Shown: in pieces, positions 62,888-64,000 of the stretch | Numbering within the stretch: the stretch's first letter is position 1 | Layout: every line of letters begins with the position of its first letter | Assembly: GCA_036733345.1 (NCBI GenBank) | Contig: DAINAR010000001.1 | Span: 62,001 to 126,000, forward strand | Direction: 5' to 3' | Length of the DNA: 64,000 nucleotides | Source of the DNA: JAFGMQ01 sp036733345 | GTDB lineage: Bacteria > Desulfobacterota > DSM-4660 > Desulfatiglandales > Desulfatiglandaceae | Made by a program: the position numbers and the translations under genes | Notes under the pieces: generated by a model | Told to the model about the DNA's origin: nothing | The model's database searches: none | The model's input: only the letters and a program-made list of their open reading frames with translations

Positions 62888-64000
62888 CTACATTGCATTA
62901 GTATCCGTTTCATCTATCATGCGGTTCAGTTCTTTCTTTAGATCATCAGGAAGGCCTATTATATCCAGAGAAAGAAATCCCTTGACAATCAAAGACGTAG
63001 CCTCATTCTCTGAAAGACCTCGCGCCATAAGGTATTCTATTTCTTCCTGAGCGATTTTCCCGACGGCTGCCTCATGCGACATGTCAAGGTTAGCGGCTTT
63101 GCCCTGAAGCTCAGGTATGGCATGAATAACGCCCTGATCAGAAAGGAGAAGCCCTTTACATTCAAGGTGGGCCTTGATTCCGGGTTTTTCTCCAACAAGA
63201 TCTCCCCTGGCTATGATTTTACCGCCCGTGGAAACGGCCCGCGAAATAATCTCGGCCTTACAATCTTCCGCCTGAAGAATAACCCGCGAACCCACATCCA
63301 TAAGAGAACCGGGCCTGGCCAGAAGAACAGTATGGAATGTAGCGACAGCACCTTTTCCTTTTATTATTGCAGTAGGATACATCTGAAGATCTCTCGCAGG
63401 CACGAGGCAGATATAATCGGAAATATAAGTTCCCCCTTCTTCGATTATCACGGCAGATCTGGGCCTTACCGCCATATCTTCAGCCCAGTTGTGAATCATG
63501 GTGAATGAAAGTGTTGCTCCCTTTTTTACGTAAAACTCCGAAACCCCTACGTGCAGTCCTGAACGCACATTTGGAGCTGTAGCGCACCCTGTAATGATAT
63601 TCAGCTTTGAACCTTCTTCGGCAATAACGATATTATGAACATCCTGTGACAGCTTGTCCTCGCTGAGATATAAACATGCCTGCAGCGGATAATGTACCAC
63701 AGCTCCCGGCATTGATCGGATAAAATAGCCGTGCTGCTGATGTTCGTCCGCACGCCTTGTATAATAATCCTTATCAATAGGCACTGCTTTTCCCCAGTAA
63801 TCCTTAAGCCAGTCATACTTTTTACGGGCCTCTGAAGCAGACATGATCTCCGCTCCATCAAAATTTGTCTGGCAATGGATTACGGAATGGTCTTTTTGAA
63901 AAAAGCTGCCTGAACGCTCCTTTCCGGATGTATCAATCCCAGACATAAGAAGGACCTTCTGATCCTCAGAAGAAAGTCTTGAAAGATCGGCCACTTCAGG
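62888..64000 (-). CDS. SufB/SufD family Fe-S cluster assembly protein (partial)
   Basis: At least 371 residues, running off the right edge; the frame is open to base 64000, so the GTG at 63994 is not necessarily the start. A beta-helix SufBD core with AEIISRAVSTGGKIIARGDLVG and HLECKGLLLSDQGVIHAIPELQ, MSHEAAVGKIAQEEIEYLMARGL and LSENEATSLIVKGF. SufB/D scaffold proteins build and transfer Fe-S clusters with SufC. The short core without long N-terminal domain suggests a compact single SufBD paralogue. The sufC partner would lie beyond the window. Confidence 0.9.
   Translation of the reverse strand, partial: PEVADLSRLSSEDQKVLLMSGIDTSGKERSGSFFQKDHSVIHCQTNFDGAEIMSASEARKKYDWLKDYWGKAVPIDKDYYTRRADEHQQHGYFIRSMPGAVVHYPLQACLYLSEDKLSQDVHNIVIAEEGSKLNIITGCATAPNVRSGLHVGVSEFYVKKGATLSFTMIHNWAEDMAVRPRSAVIIEEGGTYISDYICLVPARDLQMYPTAIIKGKGAVATFHTVLLARPGSLMDVGSRVILQAEDCKAEIISRAVSTGGKIIARGDLVGEKPGIKAHLECKGLLLSDQGVIHAIPELQGKAANLDMSHEAAVGKIAQEEIEYLMARGLSENEATSLIVKGFLSLDIIGLPDDLKKELNRMIDETDTNAM

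Noticed and set aside
63074..63508. 144-codon plus-strand frame within the SufB/D gene
   Set aside because: Antisense to a clear SufB/D sequence; no motif or SD.

Overview
The window looks like chromosomal DNA from an AT-leaning member of the Desulfobacterota (former Deltaproteobacteria). This is inferred from the gene set, not from a marker gene: a fused AccA-AccD carboxyltransferase, a 900-residue DHH-CBS-tRNA nucleotidyltransferase fusion, System II cytochrome c maturation (ResB/CcsA), a membrane spermidine-synthase-like protein, a molybdopterin oxidoreductase, and single-domain receivers with a Trp-rich tail. No sulfate-reduction gene, rRNA, CRISPR array, transposase or prophage is visible. 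About 47 protein genes and one tRNA were found. Layout: 0.2-7 kb holds a PlsB-type acyltransferase with a degenerate second acyltransferase copy, phosphoglucomutase and a Mo/W oxidoreductase whose FeS site has Asp in place of one Cys. 7-16 kb holds aspartate kinase, a Na/Pi cotransporter, a complete aapJQMP amino-acid ABC transporter with a candidate sigma-54 promoter, and a DMT exporter. 15.8-24 kb is a leftward information-processing block: rpoZ, dnaJ, a DksA/TraR-type regulator, the DHH-CBS-nucleotidyltransferase, trpS (with a predicted FeS site), scpA, scpB, rluB and tRNA-Val(CAC). 24-31 kb carries comM, a metallo-beta-lactamase (MBL) hydrolase, asnS behind a hairpin-rich leader, a PpiD-like chaperone and a receiver protein. 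31.5-35.6 kb is a putative glycosylglycerate (compatible solute) locus: an MPGP-like phosphatase, a mannosylglycerate-synthase-like glycosyltransferase and glycerate 2-kinase. 35.8-48 kb holds carB behind a near-consensus promoter, a PurF-like protein without its glutaminase residues, two MBL hydrolases, a zinc-ribbon protein, an MFS transporter, malate dehydrogenase and the AccA-AccD fusion. 48-54.6 kb holds an AsmA-like giant, a NUDIX hydrolase and an aminotransferase. Upstream of the aminotransferase is a 0.8-kb non-coding zone with two copies of a hairpin element in attenuator-like geometry and a MITE-like repeat between them. 54.6-64 kb holds a spermidine-synthase-like membrane protein coupled to an exported isoaspartyl methyltransferase, an M20 peptidase, serS, resB-ccsA and the edge of a SufB/D gene. 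The most promising undescribed signals are the duplicated hairpin element at about 53.9 and 54.4 kb, the PurF-like pseudo-amidotransferase next to carB, and the glycosylglycerate locus. No cassette that can be firmly called a new defence or mobile system is present; most of the window is housekeeping.
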